From assembly GCA_944472135.2 (NCBI GenBank), contig OX235262.1:172855509-172919508 (forward strand): a DNA stretch of 64,000 bases, read 5' to 3'. The notes beneath the pieces are model-generated. The model was given only the letters and a program-made list of their open reading frames with translations. It was not told where the DNA came from and searched no databases. Positions 37,005-51,071 of the stretch are shown one piece after another; within the stretch, counting starts at the first letter, position 1, and each line of letters starts with the position of its first letter. The position numbers and the translations under genes were made by a program. The stretch comes from Trichobilharzia regenti (lineage: Eukaryota; Platyhelminthes; Trematoda; Strigeidida; Schistosomatidae).

Positions 37005-40000
37005 TGTTCCTTCATGATTGCAGATAAGCCTTGTTGACTGGTGAGTGTCAACTAGCACGAAACCTAGGTCCAAGGCTTCGTGTGGTCGACTTCCTCAAAC
37101 CATCTAATATCAACAATTCAAAGCACTTTGTGATGGTAAGCCACCACCTCGAATGTTAGTCACATTGCAAAATTAGCTGATAGAATTCAGTCTGCACCAA
37201 ACAGGGGACTAGACACCTTACACTAGCTACTAACTAGTATCCAATAAAATGGAAATCTTTCCGCTTGAACTTTCCTCTGTTCTGCAAGTGTTTGAGTGAG
37301 AATTCCAGCTCTAATTAAATTGTGTGAATTAATTACGCAAGCGGTGCGTCGATGGCACAGCGGTAGAATGTTCGCCGACCACGCTTCGTGTGGTCCGATG
37401 TTCGATACCGGCCACAGACGCACTCCTTTACCTCGCTAAGCCAGTAATAAGACTGGTAAAGAGATAAGGTTGGGCATGTAGCTAGCGACCCCATCCTGTG
37501 AAAATAAACACCACTGCTGCCGAAACCTCAAGCCCTATGTTCCACTGGGAACGTAAAAGAATAAAATAATTTACGCAAGCCGCATATTTTCAAATATATG
37601 GGTCACAAATGAAGGTATTGAAGTCAGAATCAGGAAAACATGAAAGGTATTCATTACTCTGAAATCAGTTCGAGGATTCATAGTTTGCTGGTGGCCTGCT
37701 TAAATCTTGTGCTACCAAAATTTCCATCCTACATATTGCATCTATTTCCTCGGATTTATTTTGTTTTAATCATTCAATTATGTATCCAAGTCGCATTACT
37801 TACTCTCGCGATTATTTAAAATGTCTTCAACCCGTTGATTTACGAGTATATAATAACGTTAAGAAAAAGCATCATGGAGGTTGGCAGAGATCATTAAAGT
37901 GTACTCCAATGCATCAGATGACTGTTCCTGTGATTATGAGCACAAATTGCAGGTCATTATCGAACAAGATTAACTACTTGCATTCTCTATTATACTCAAA
38001 TGTATATTGTAATACTGGTGTAATCACTCTTCAAGAGACTTGGCTCCATGATTCATATGACGACAATTTAGTCTCCTTAAGTGGGTTCACAATCTACAGA
38101 CAAGACCGATGCAGCTCGAAGAAGAAGAGAGGTGGTGGTGTTGCCACTTTTATTAATTCTCAGTGGTCTACTGCCAACAACGTCTGCTTCAAATTCTCAA
38201 ATGACAATATTGACTGTATAACTGTAAAATGTCGACCTAAACACTTACCCAAATACAGCTCCATTTTTGTCACAAATATCTATATCACACCTTGTTGCAG
38301 TCCCTCAGAACTATCTATCTTCGCTGATGAATTCACTATTTTTGCTGCTGCTTCGTTTGGTAACTCCTTATCTATAGTGACCGGCGACTTCAACTCCAGC
38401 GACTGCAGTTTTATTACATTGCTGGGCCATGCAAATGTTGTTAATTTCCCAACTCGACAAAATACTTCACTTGATTTAGTATTTGTAAATGATTCTGGAA
38501 TATACGAAGCTCGTAAAAGAGCCCCGCTCTTCAATTCTGATCATTGTATTGTACGAGTCTTACCCAAAATTTACGGAAAATTACACAGTAAAGCCTTCTC
38601 AAACTTGTCTAAGAAAGTTGTTCACAGATGCTACTCAAATGAGAACGTACATCATCTTAGAAACATGCTCAGTGACACAAGATGGGATTTGTTTAATGTT
38701 GATTCACTTAATGACAATATCTCTAATATTACATCCTATCTGAAATTCTGTTTTGAAATCTGTTGTCCAAAAGAAACACTATTCGTCAAATTTGACCGTT
38801 TCTCCTCGCCTCAACTTAAAAAGCTTCGTAGAGAGAAGGAAAAACTATATAAAATCAAAGATAAAATTGGTGTAAAAAGAACTAACTTCTTAATTAAGTC
38901 TGAAATGCAGAGGTTGAATGTAATATATAACCAGAAATTCATGTCCTGCAAAAATCCTTCTAATATGTGGAAACTATTTAAGGAAATCACTGGTGGTAAG
39001 CAGATAAACAATATTCCATATTCTTTTGATGTATGTACTCTTAACAAATCTTTTATTTACTCTCCCTCAAATGCCATGCTTCCCAGCATCACTTGTGTTA
39101 ATAATAGCCCCTTTCCAGGTTTTAACACAAATGATGTTCAAAAGTGCCTCAAGTCTCTAAACCCTTCCCAGAGCTTAGGTCCCGATTATGTACCTAGTAT
39201 TATTTTTAAAAAATGTTCTGATATTCTGTGTCACCCTCTTACTGATCTATTTAACAAATCTTTTTCCGATAATATTGTGCCTGCCGTTTGGAAGGACATT
39301 AAAGTTGTACCCATACCTAAATCTTCTACTGGAGCATGTGTCAAATTTAGACCCATTGCTATTACGTCTCCTTTTTTGAAAACTATGGAGAAATTACTTT
39401 TACTTAGTCTTGAACCTTCGCTTAAATCCTTTAATGACCCTAAACAATTTGCCTATAAGCACAGTAGAAGCACTTTAGATGCAGCTGCCGTCTTATATCA
39501 TAACATTGCTTCCAGTCTAGACAAGGGGGCTAAATTTGTTCGTTGCGCCTTCCTAGACTATACATCTGCTTTCGACTCGGTCCCTAGGGACATCTTATTA
39601 AATAAACTTGCAGCTAGTCAAACAGAATGTTGGGCTGTTAACTGGTTACATTCCTATTTCTCAGATAGAAAGCAGTACACCGTATATAAAGGGAAGTCCT
39701 CCACTTCATTGCCTACTGAAGCTGGTGTCCCTCAAGGTGCTGTTCTTTCTCCTTTTCTTTTTTCTTTCTTCTTGCACGACTTGCCTCACTCTGATGAAAT
39801 AAACTTTGTGAAGTATGCTGATGATTTAACGGTTTCAATGGCTGTTAACTCCCAGCTAGATTGTACTAAAATAAATAGCTTTCTATCGGAAGTCAGCAAA
39901 TGGTCTGAGTCTAACGGTCTTAAACTGAATCCTTCTAAGTGTCAAACTGTTGATTTCAGCTTAAGATGTAAACGACAGTTAAAAGAAGTCATCGATTCTC

Positions 40001-43000
40001 ATGACACTTGTAAAATTGACGACAATGATATAGGAATCAAATCAGAAATTAAGTATCTTGGACTCATTCTCTCTTCTGATCTCTCCTGGTCTTCCCATGT
40101 CTTAGCAATCTCCAGTAAAATATTCCGCTTGACATTTTACATTAAGAAGTTAAGACACTCGGGTATAACTCAACCCCTCATCCTACAGTTCGTAAACTCT
40201 TGCATCCTACCTATTCTTCTTTATTGCTCACCCTTATTCTTTCCTGGTTTGCTTAAAAAAGACTATGTCACAATTCGTAGAATACTGAAGACTGTCAGTA
40301 GAGTGAGTGGTGTCCCAGTGGACCACATAGTTAACGTCGTTGTCGATAGGCATTTGACTTCGTGCAATAAATTTGCTAAAGGGATTTTGTCTGACTTGGA
40401 GCATCCGCTTTACCCTCAGCTTTCACCTTGCATCTCCTCAGGTAGAACAAGGAGTAACTTCAGAAAACTGTATGCTCGCACGTCTAAGTATAGAAATTCT
40501 ATGATACCATACTTGGCATGTATTTTATGTGATGAAAATAGTGTCAGGCAAGAATTAACTAACCTTCTTTCATCTAGTAAATAAACAATTTCCTCCATCC
40601 ATCCTTACATACCTTCAAGTTTTACTTTTATTACTTCTATTATATTTATGGTCCTGTTAATTCTCTGTTTTACTCTCATAATTGCAAACACCAACTTATC
40701 TCCATGACGGCTGTAACCTATGTTTTTTCCTTCACCATATCATGTAGAAAGAACATTATATTCAATATTTTTAAACATGTTAGGATTTCTATACCACATT
40801 GACAATACTGTGTGGCACAAGCCAACGGCAATTTTCACTTGTATTCTTATTATTATTACCCTAGCTGTTATCATTATTATTGCTATTTCCATTTTATATG
40901 CTGCATATTTTTAACACTACCTCTATTGTAAATGTGAAAAATTTTCTGTGTGATTAATTTTATTTATAATTTGAGGAAATTAGATGCAATATTGTGATTA
41001 ATGCTGAAAATTCCATTCTGTATCACAAGTACTGTTTTTGGAATAAAGTAAATCATTATTATTATTATTATTATTATTATCATACACAGACAGACATGCA
41101 CTAACAGACACTTAGCACAAAAAGCAACATCTGGATTTTTAACAGTGATGCCAAGTCAGTACTTCTCTGTGGTCTACTGATTGGCGCGCCACCGCAGGTA
41201 TCTTCAAGAGACCACTGCAGGCTTTCATCAACACCTGCCTTTACTGAACAATGAAGACCAGATGGCTGACCAGAAAGGCTAAGCAACAACGGTCTCTTCG
41301 TGAGAGGTGAACCAACCAAGAACCTACTGTCCAACAAATATTCAGAGGGAAATGCAGGTGGATTGAACGTGCACTAAAGAAGGATTCGCAGACGTCACAT
41401 ACCAGGCCGTGGAGTGGAATTTGAATAAAAAGTGACGAACAGGTGGGTGGGTAGTTAGACAGGTGATAGACTGTTTCGCTGAACTTGTGACCATTACACG
41501 TATTCATAAAGCACACAGTACAGCATACTTACCGTTGTTCATCCATATGATTTCTTTCGCTGACCCATCCTTTGTCGTGTAAGTAATGGGGATTTTCCAA
41601 GTGAAACTAAGTAAACAAAATTTCAAATAAATGACACTAAATAATATTTTTGTTGTTCTACCAGATGTGAAAGCAAAAATGATTTTGAAATATGCTATAC
41701 ATTCTCTTTTACTGTGTGAAGACTGACGATTCATTTGAAATTCAACTATGTAGTACTTCAGGTGTTTATAAATGAGCCACTCAGACAGGATTCTTTCATT
41801 TCCACATACGAGGAAGTGACCGGATGTAAAGACCGATAAGTTGATCCTAGTCAGAACAAAATTTCAATTCATCTTTCAAATATGAAGCAATGAAGTCTAG
41901 TGTTTTAAGAATGTTGGCAAAGGTTGAAGCCAGATGAAACTCTGGTGGAGGACAGTGGCGATTCTGACGTGCAAATCAATCGTGTAACGTGAGTATAGAG
42001 ACGAAAGACTAATCAAATTATCTAGTAGCTGGTTCCCTCCGAAGATTTCCCTAGGCAGTTTTCCCTGGCATTCTGAGATATAAACAGTTTTATCCGGTAA
42101 AATGAATGATTTGATGCATTAGTGAGGAAACATCCTCAACCTATTTCAAACTTTAAATAGGTGAGAAGCTTAACTCGCTTAAATAGAGTGGCAAGTGGTC
42201 CATTTTTGGTAAGCAGAACTGGCGCTGTGGGATGAACCAAATGTGTGTTAAGGTGCCAAACGTGACGCTCATGAGATACCACAAAATGTGTTGGTTGGTC
42301 CAGACAGCAGGACGGTGGTCATAGAAATCTTAAACCGCCAAGCGGTGTGTAACAACTCACCTGCCGAATCAACCAGCCCTGAAAATTGATGGCACTCGGG
42401 CGTTGGACCTATACTGTACCGCTGCTGCAGGATGGTCCTAAACAGGGTCAGGGCAAACTAACTTGGTCCAGGCATGGAGTGGCGGCGACGAGTAGGAGGG
42501 TCGCTCTGGCTAACGGGAAGCCTCAGGAGTAGGCCTAGGTGAATCAACCACAGGCGCAGATCTTGGTGGTAGTATCAAATATTCACGTGAAAACCTTGAA
42601 GACCGAATTGGAGAAGGGTTCCATGGGAATAGCATTTGGCCACGGGTCAGGCGGTCCTAAGTGATCTGGTGAATCGAAACAGAGACGGGATGTCTGACAT
42701 TGTCCGCTTGCGGGCTTTGTTAGTATTACAGCTAAATTGTATTGTTGCAACGCAGCCCTCTGTATCGAAAGGGAATCGGGTTAATATTCTCGACCCTGTC
42801 CACGGAGATCGATGCAAGAATCAATTAGAATTCGTGGATCACTGAATCATCTCCCAGTTGCTTAATGGTCTACAAGCTCACCTTGTAACCAGAACGTCCT
42901 GGGTTCGAACCCTGACTGGTGCATACTGCTGACGGTTGACTGTTGATAGATAGATAGAAGGAATTACTTATCTTGTGATAGGTAACACAGAGTCATATAT

Positions 43001-46000
43001 CTTGTAAGAATGGGGAGCTGACAAAGAACTAAAGCGTTGATGAACATAATTTCATATGAAGACGACCATCTGTGAGTTATTGGCTTCATACTACACCAAT
43101 AAATACGTAGTAGTTCAATGCACCTAATAATAAGAAGCGTAATACCAGTTTATTTCTGTTACTACACACGATTCAGTCAAGTAAATGAGATGCAATTGTA
43201 TACCTTTCAGACAGTCTATAAATTACTGAAAAGTTTACGTCCATTTTGATATGATGTTCACTGCCCACCAGATTACCTAATCTAATTTGCTGCTTCTTCC
43301 AGCCAGTCTGATCCATTTTGACGAGCATGTTAGAACTGCGATTTACATATTCACACTGCATTTTTGATGCAGAACATTTTTCAAATGAACTATTCAAATG
43401 GCCGGTAAATTATTATTAAATAATTTGGCTTTAAAAGAAGTCTGAATGGCAAATCGTTTTGCCCAAGATGACAGTATCTGACATGTACGTCTTCTTTCAC
43501 CATTCAGAATATCTAAATGTGCTTATTGTAAGGATCTGTTCTTCTGTTGCACAGTTATGAAACATGGACATGACAAACATCTACTAGTGCAAATGTTTAA
43601 CTGCAGAGCAGTAGGGGTATTTGTCAATCTTCTCTTCTAAATAATCCCTCATCAAAGCGCAAAGTTTATTCGCTATTGTGAACTGTTTCTGGAAGGTGAC
43701 GGAATGCTCTGTATCTTAGTAAAATTTAAGATTTCTCATTCACTACGAACTTTTCCACATGTCATTTAAAGGAGATTTGTAAACAGTGACAATTTTTAAG
43801 TCATATAAACTAGTGAATGAAGGAATATTCAAAATTACATGGACAGGACAATATACACATTTTCACAGCTTCGTTTCTCTCAAGTACAAAAGAAATTAGG
43901 TAAAGACCCTCAGCCACAGGATTAGAATTATATGCTTAGGAGAGGTAACTGAAGATGAACGAAGGATTGTATATGAGACCTTGATTAAAAATAGCTATCC
44001 AGACAAACTCATCAGCAAAGACAAAACCAAGAAAGCAGAAAAGAACTATTCTTCATCTGTAAATAAGAAGCCTGAATACAAATGACTGGAATTCAAGGGC
44101 GCTCAACCTAGCGAAATAATTACGAAGAAGTTCAGAAAATCAGTTTAAAGAACTTTTAATTCTGGCAAATTACCAGTCATATATTATACACGACCGGTGG
44201 TGATTCCCCAACTGAAAGATAAAGTACCTAGACTAGGGACTTCTAATTGTATTCACCAATTTAACTGTGCTTGTGGAGCGAGTTATACTGACCGTTGCTC
44301 TAGGAACTTGATTTTTCGTGATCGCTAGGAGACATCTACCAGTTTGGTCAAATAAAGGTGTAGTAAAAACCATCAACAGTTCAATATTAGATCACCTGGT
44401 CCAAACAGGCCGGCCACAAAGCCAGCCAGCATTGAAGAATCATTCTCTATCATCCACTGGGTGCCAGATAAATTGCCAAAAACATCGAAGTACCGCATGC
44501 TCAAAACAGCAGAGGCTATCGCGACTCTCCTGAAACAACCGGTGATTTGTGCTCAGAAGAAACAGGTCCAGCTAGCCACTACTACTGCCCTATCCGGCCT
44601 TCAGTAAAGACTATTAATTCATGAATTTGTAGTACTTTTATTTTTCTTAATTTAACTGATATTCAGTGTATTGTTATGTTGTTGATGCTATCAAACTGTA
44701 ATCCACTGATATAATTATTGTTATTGATTCGATGTTCTTTCAACATTATTGTTGTTAATAGTACTAATTCATTCCATATTATGTGTATATAAATGTAGAA
44801 CCTGATGAAAAGGAGGTTGTCGAAAGGAGTATACTTTGAAAATTTTAATGGACACTTTTAATCAGTTAGAATATTTTGCTCTGAATGAGCAAATTATAGA
44901 AGAATTTCAAATGATGCATCCCTTTACTACCTCATGAATTCTGGAATGAGACTTCCTATATCCATCCTATTACTGACGAGAAATCGAGATAAATGTTACA
45001 TAAAATCCAACAAGGCACCATCATCTATTTGGCGAGATGGAAGAAATTGATGAAAAACACTCCACTCACTTGTATGGGGATGGCGAAAGAGTATCATTAG
45101 ACGACTCATAGAAATGAATCTGTTTGAAATCGAAGGTGTTGGAATCACTTCGGTTAACAATCAAAATTGGATAATTCATTTGCTTTGTCCAAGTATCCAT
45201 GATCGATTTGATGTCGATGTCTTTATTGACACTTTTGACCGCCTAAAATTTCAAAACTAGACCCCATTACATTTGAACTGTACACGTATTTTTAATCATA
45301 AGAGCCTAATGCAGCATAGTATTTAAGAAAATGGTTACTTTCAGCGTGTTCATTGGAATTGTATTTTATGAGTGAATTCCAAACAGTTCCTAGGGTAGCT
45401 TACCTCTTTCTGATATCAAAGTAGTATAACACCAATAAATAGAAATAATCGCCGAATAATTGATTTGCCAACCTACACTTCAATTCTTGATTTAATTGAG
45501 ATAAGACAGAAAATGCGAATAACTCTACATTTAGTGAAATGAAACACCTTTTGGATGTAGTGTTAATCACTGCAGTCACATCTCACACATTACTGACATA
45601 TTAATTCAAGTATTCATGGATTATAATTCATGACTATGTTACCACAATCTAGTTATACTCTAAGCATGAAAGCGAATATGATATCTAATCGTAATCCTCT
45701 AATTTCCATTCTGGTGTCTCACGATCGACTACTTTTTTTGAGGAGACTTTCACTAGCATAAAATACACCACGAACCATTAATTGCTCAAATAGAAATACG
45801 TTCCACAATAGTTTGATGGTGACTGGCATATAAATTCATGGAATGGATATCATCTTATTATTCAACGCTTCAGTTGAATGTAGGCGGCGCGCTTCCATCG
45901 GAACGATGGGCTACAAATAGAATGAAATGCTCATCTTCGATTCCCCTGGTAGGCTGCCCTAATTTAGGCATGATCGACTTAATCTCATGCGTCTATATTA

Positions 46001-49000
46001 TCAGATTTATTGACAAATAGTACATCCCTGATCTAGATAATGAAAGAAACTATCTCTAATGAAGTAAAAGTTCGTTTCGGATATTCACTTCAGTAGATTC
46101 TTATGAATATGGATACATTAATCTTACGTGAACTCCTTAGAGTTGTATCGCAATATTTTCACCGTAATATTTATATGACAGACAGTTGTTCAAGCCTGTT
46201 CTGCATACTGCAAAGTTTAACTGTGCCCACAAAAGCTGTAAGAATCTGGTACTGTGATGACGATCAATTATAACGAACAAATCTACTAAATTATGAAAAC
46301 AGTAACCACTATCATACTCAGTAACTTTCTATAAGTTCCTCTGTATGAGTTACTTTCGCCCGTGTACCTCGTTGTTTTATGAAAAACTTCGACGGGAAAA
46401 GGCTGGATTCAGGAGAAACAAGTCGTGCATCGATCAAATCACATCACTACAATAATCAGTGAAAAGAGCTTGGAATGACAGTCAGCTCTCTATCTCAACT
46501 CCATCAAATTTGAAAAGGCCTTCAGCAGACAGCGTCTATCAAGAGGTGATCTGGAAAATACTTCGCTACTACCAACGGGTGATGCTAACAATTATACACC
46601 TCATCCAACGCCTGTACGACAATGCTGTATGCCCAGTAATCCACAACATGAAACTCACGGAATCCTTTGAAGTAAAGACGTGAGTAAGACATGGCTGGCT
46701 AGCTGCCCTCTATCTTCAGTCATTTTCCTGATTGTGGTAGACTGGACAGTGCGACAGACACACAGAGGGCAACGAGAAGCCAGACATAAAATGGACCCAC
46801 TCCAAAAGCTTGCAGGATCTGGATTCCACCGACAATATGTGCCTGATTTCACATAAAATTTAAGATATGCAAATGAAAAGCAACAAGTTTGAAGAAGCAT
46901 CGAAGCTGGGACTTCAAGTAAACAGAGAGAAGACAGAGGTGACGAAGATTCCTGGCCAACAGCAACAACAACATGGCAACAATCAGCATAAATGGGAAGA
47001 ATCTGAAAGAAGCAGCCTCCTTTACCTACCTACCTACTTGGGAAGCAACGTTTCAGGCGGACAGAATTGGTGAGGATATCAAAGCAAAGATTGAGAAATC
47101 AAGGCAAGCTTTCATTTCTCTCAAGTCTGTGTGGAGATCAACAACACTCAACATTAAAAATAAGATACAGATTTTCAACTACAATGTAAATTCAACACTA
47201 CCACACGGATCAGAGACTCAGCTCCACGTCACGATGGTCACTTCGATCAAACTACACACCTTCATCAACAGCTGTCTTCACTCGAGATCAGATGGCCGTC
47301 CAGAAAAGATCGGCAACAGTGGGGGATTTCTGGCAATGAGCGAATCAACCCAGCAGGAAACATTGTGCAACAAATAAGCCGGAAGAACTGAAGGTGGGTT
47401 GGCCACACTCTGAGAAGACAAACCATCAAATGACATCACACACCAGGTCATCGCCCTGGTTGAACCCAAACGGGAAGCGGCGAGTTGGTCATCACTGACA
47501 GGGTGACATGGAGGAGGACGTCGTGCGAAGAGGAGATGAAAGAATTTGGGGAGATGTGGAGCCAGATGAAAACGTTGGCAGAGAACTGAGCATATTGGAG
47601 ACATGCGAGTGAATCCCTATGTTCCTCTAGGGACTGAAAGAAACAATAATAACGATTATTACGATTGAAGAAAATCACCGCAACTTGTAAACGACCTGAA
47701 AGTCTGCTGTATCCTCAGAAATACAAAACGCCTAGAAGTTTTCGTTGAACAAAACTGAAAGAAGACGATGGGGGATATGACAGAAATACATCACCCATCA
47801 AAATATCAAAACATTTACTGTGAGTTGTTATTTATTTAAAAGCAGAAACTTACACGATCCAGCGCCTTCCATAGATCTTCCGCGTCCGTATTTTTATATT
47901 TGTTTTCTTGTAAGTAGATCTTGTCGAAATAAAGAAAAGTGACATTGTGAATATTAACCAACCTGAAGTTGTAACATGTAAATGCAGTTTTCCTAATGCT
48001 GCTTTTGACTACTGACTTCCACTTAGGCTCATATGAAGTAGATGCCATCTAAGGCACCTGTAAAAATGAAAGATGCTACTCACAACTAGTCACTACTAAC
48101 TATTTAATATTATCATATACTCATTCTACAGTTCTCATACTTGTAGAGTCTCACATACGCCACTTTCATATATCTCTCCTGAAAAACCACATTCTTCTCA
48201 ACTAAACTCAATTTAACTAAACCATCTGTTGTGTAATGTTTATCAATTAAATATTTATGAATGACCGCCATCAGAGAATTAATTAAAACAAGACAAGTGG
48301 TCGATTCAAATCTGTAGGTCTGCCTAACAATCAACCCCTTTAAGTCGGGCGGGAATAAAATTTAAGTTACCTGAAGGTGAATCAGTGAAGGGAACTGTCC
48401 ACTTTGCAAAGCGCATTTGCAGATGTCTGATACTTTTGAAAAATAAGACGCCTAGCTGGTTTGTTTACAAACTACCAGTGATGACAGAAAACTACACGTA
48501 GAGTGATGATTTTATATGAAAATTCACGGAAATGGATAAAGCTGACGAAGTTGTCGAGTGATGCTCACGTCTACTACTAGATTAGTACTAAACAGTATGC
48601 AGAGTTAAAAAGATACACTTTGGCCAAATATAAAGCACCTCAACTACGTCCAGTTTTCAAACGCATAAGAAACAAATGCTTTTTGTGTAAGGAATCGAAA
48701 CGTAACTCACCTTCAAGCCATTTAAGAAGACATCATCTCCAAGAAATGACTTCATCATCCGGATTAACGAAGCACCCTGTAAATTGGTAAAGCATAGAAG
48801 ACTGTAATTCATGAAATATTGTGCACATAAACAGTATGTCTAAAGCCTTGCTCGTTTATTTTAACACCACAGAATACACCAGTTCAAAGCCTTGCACCAT
48901 TATATAAACTGATTTTATTGTTGTGAAAAGAAATATTAAGTAATCAGATATCGAGTATTCAAATACTCTGATTTCACTTCACTTATATCGCAGCAACTGT

Positions 49001-51015
49001 AATGCAAAAGCAGCTGAGAAGGTATTTGTGATACCCCGATGTGATGTAACGAAACAATCCTACAAGCCAGGTTCCATTAGTGAAACTTGAGTGTTCCGGA
49101 AATTTCTCATACTTTACATTTTGTAAGCAATTTAAATCCGATACTCGCCCAATTCAAACAATAAAGCAACTCACTCTTATTAAGTTAATCAATTTATCTG
49201 ATGTTGTCTCCCACCTTTCAGTCTTCTGGTTACCAGATGTCAACTTAACAAACTCTTGTATTCCCGCCGACAACCACACCATTGAACAACACTGATTCGT
49301 ATAGATTGATACCATCAGCATACATAAAATGCCACACACACATACACACTGCATTGAAACACTTCCAGGCAAATGACTTCTTCTGCATACATCTTAGATA
49401 AAGTGTCATTCAGGTTCCATCAGTTCGCCTACCCCTCATATTTTCTCCTCATATATCAGGTGTGTTCTGTTAGAAACTGTACTACCTGGATATCAGTACA
49501 GTCCATTTTTGAAGCTACTTTGTACTACACTACTTATAATATTGAATAGTTCACATTCTTCCCTTTGTTGGGAAGTAAATTTTACAGCCCCTCTGATATT
49601 TGTTCGATTGAGTCTATGACTCGAAAATAGCAATTTCTTATCGGATGCAAAATCCCGCCGAAATACATCGAATCTTAAGTCTGTTAACTAGATCCAGCAC
49701 AACTAAATCCGGACTAACCGTTTAAGATCAAAGTGAGATTGAAAATTATTAAAATTCCACCTCCATATAGAAACTTTGAGTTTTTTTGTCACTTTATATG
49801 CAAGTGGTCATTGTTTCTTTGACTTTACTGGTTGTATAGTTGAGCATTTAATATTGGTATTGATTTCTCTTCTGATAGAAAGACCTGATGGTAGAGAGGA
49901 TTGCTGATCATTTACAACCATGTGAGGATAGCTGTTTCTCTGATTACGTGTTATCCTCTGAATAACCGACTTTCAAGCGGTCACAATACATCAGATACTA
50001 ACATTTACAACTTACTCAGACTGTACAATAACGCTTTACCTCTACCTGTTTTATAAAAAAGCGCTCATAAATAAATGTCAACCATAAATAATGTCAAACT
50101 GACCTTACTGTATGTTATTGTATCAAAAATGTCCTCGATCTCGTCTGGAGAGTTAGCTGAATTAATAACAGGATGAGATTCTATCGAGGCATCTGAGATC
50201 ATTGCTCTTTGCAAATCGTTAAAAATGAACTGTTCATCCTGTTTGGCATAAAAGATATTGTATTAATTATAGTTTGGTGGTGGAAATATCAGTTTCAATC
50301 TAACTGACATGACAAACAGCTCAATTCTTATACATACTTCTTTTGTTCACAAAAGTCTGGCTTAAAGTCATGAATTTTCAAGGTCTCAGCTGTCTTTAGA
50401 AGTCTGTAGCGAAGAGAACGTGGGAAGTTAGCATTAATTCGATCGAAGATCTTGAAATTATGGTCAGGGTTGACCGAGTGACAGAAGTCGGTCAGGTGTT
50501 CCATGGCAATTCCTGACTTTAAGCCAAACGTTTGTGTACTAAAGAAATATATGCAATGCCTACTTCTGCCTTGGCCGTAGGGAGAGAGACATTTATTGAT
50601 TTCGTTTATTTAGTTATTCTCTGTACTTTTCCCTTATTACTACGATTATTCTCATTATCATTAATATCAGTACTATTCTCACTCTTAAGTGTTTCCACTT
50701 GACCCACTTGTCATTCTAAACCCAAAATTATTAATTTTTTTATTTTTACAATATTAAATTCTATCTTATCAAATTTCTCACCATGTTATGTAACATTTTA
50801 TATTCGCTCGCTAATCCTATAATTATGTAGCCCTTTACAACAACATCTATACACCTTATGTATTATTCTATATATCCCATTAATTATTTTGCCACTTTAC
50901 TTGAAACTATGACTATAATCACGAATTTTTTAATTGCATTTTAACACTATGACTATTTCATGTATTCACACCTTTGACGTAATTCCCTCACCGGATATAA
51001 TTTCTTTATAAAACC

Positions 51016-51071
<56 letters not shown>

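Noticed and set aside
43173..43397. Minus-strand open stretch with phase-compatible ends, considered as an M1 exon
   Set aside because: It has no M1 motif. The exon at 45070-45242 carries the expected [11 protein letters not shown] motif and fits the phases, so this stretch is not needed.
48113..48334. 73-codon minus-strand frame between M1 exons
   Set aside because: No similarity to the family, no matching splice sites; the neighbouring exons join directly in phase.
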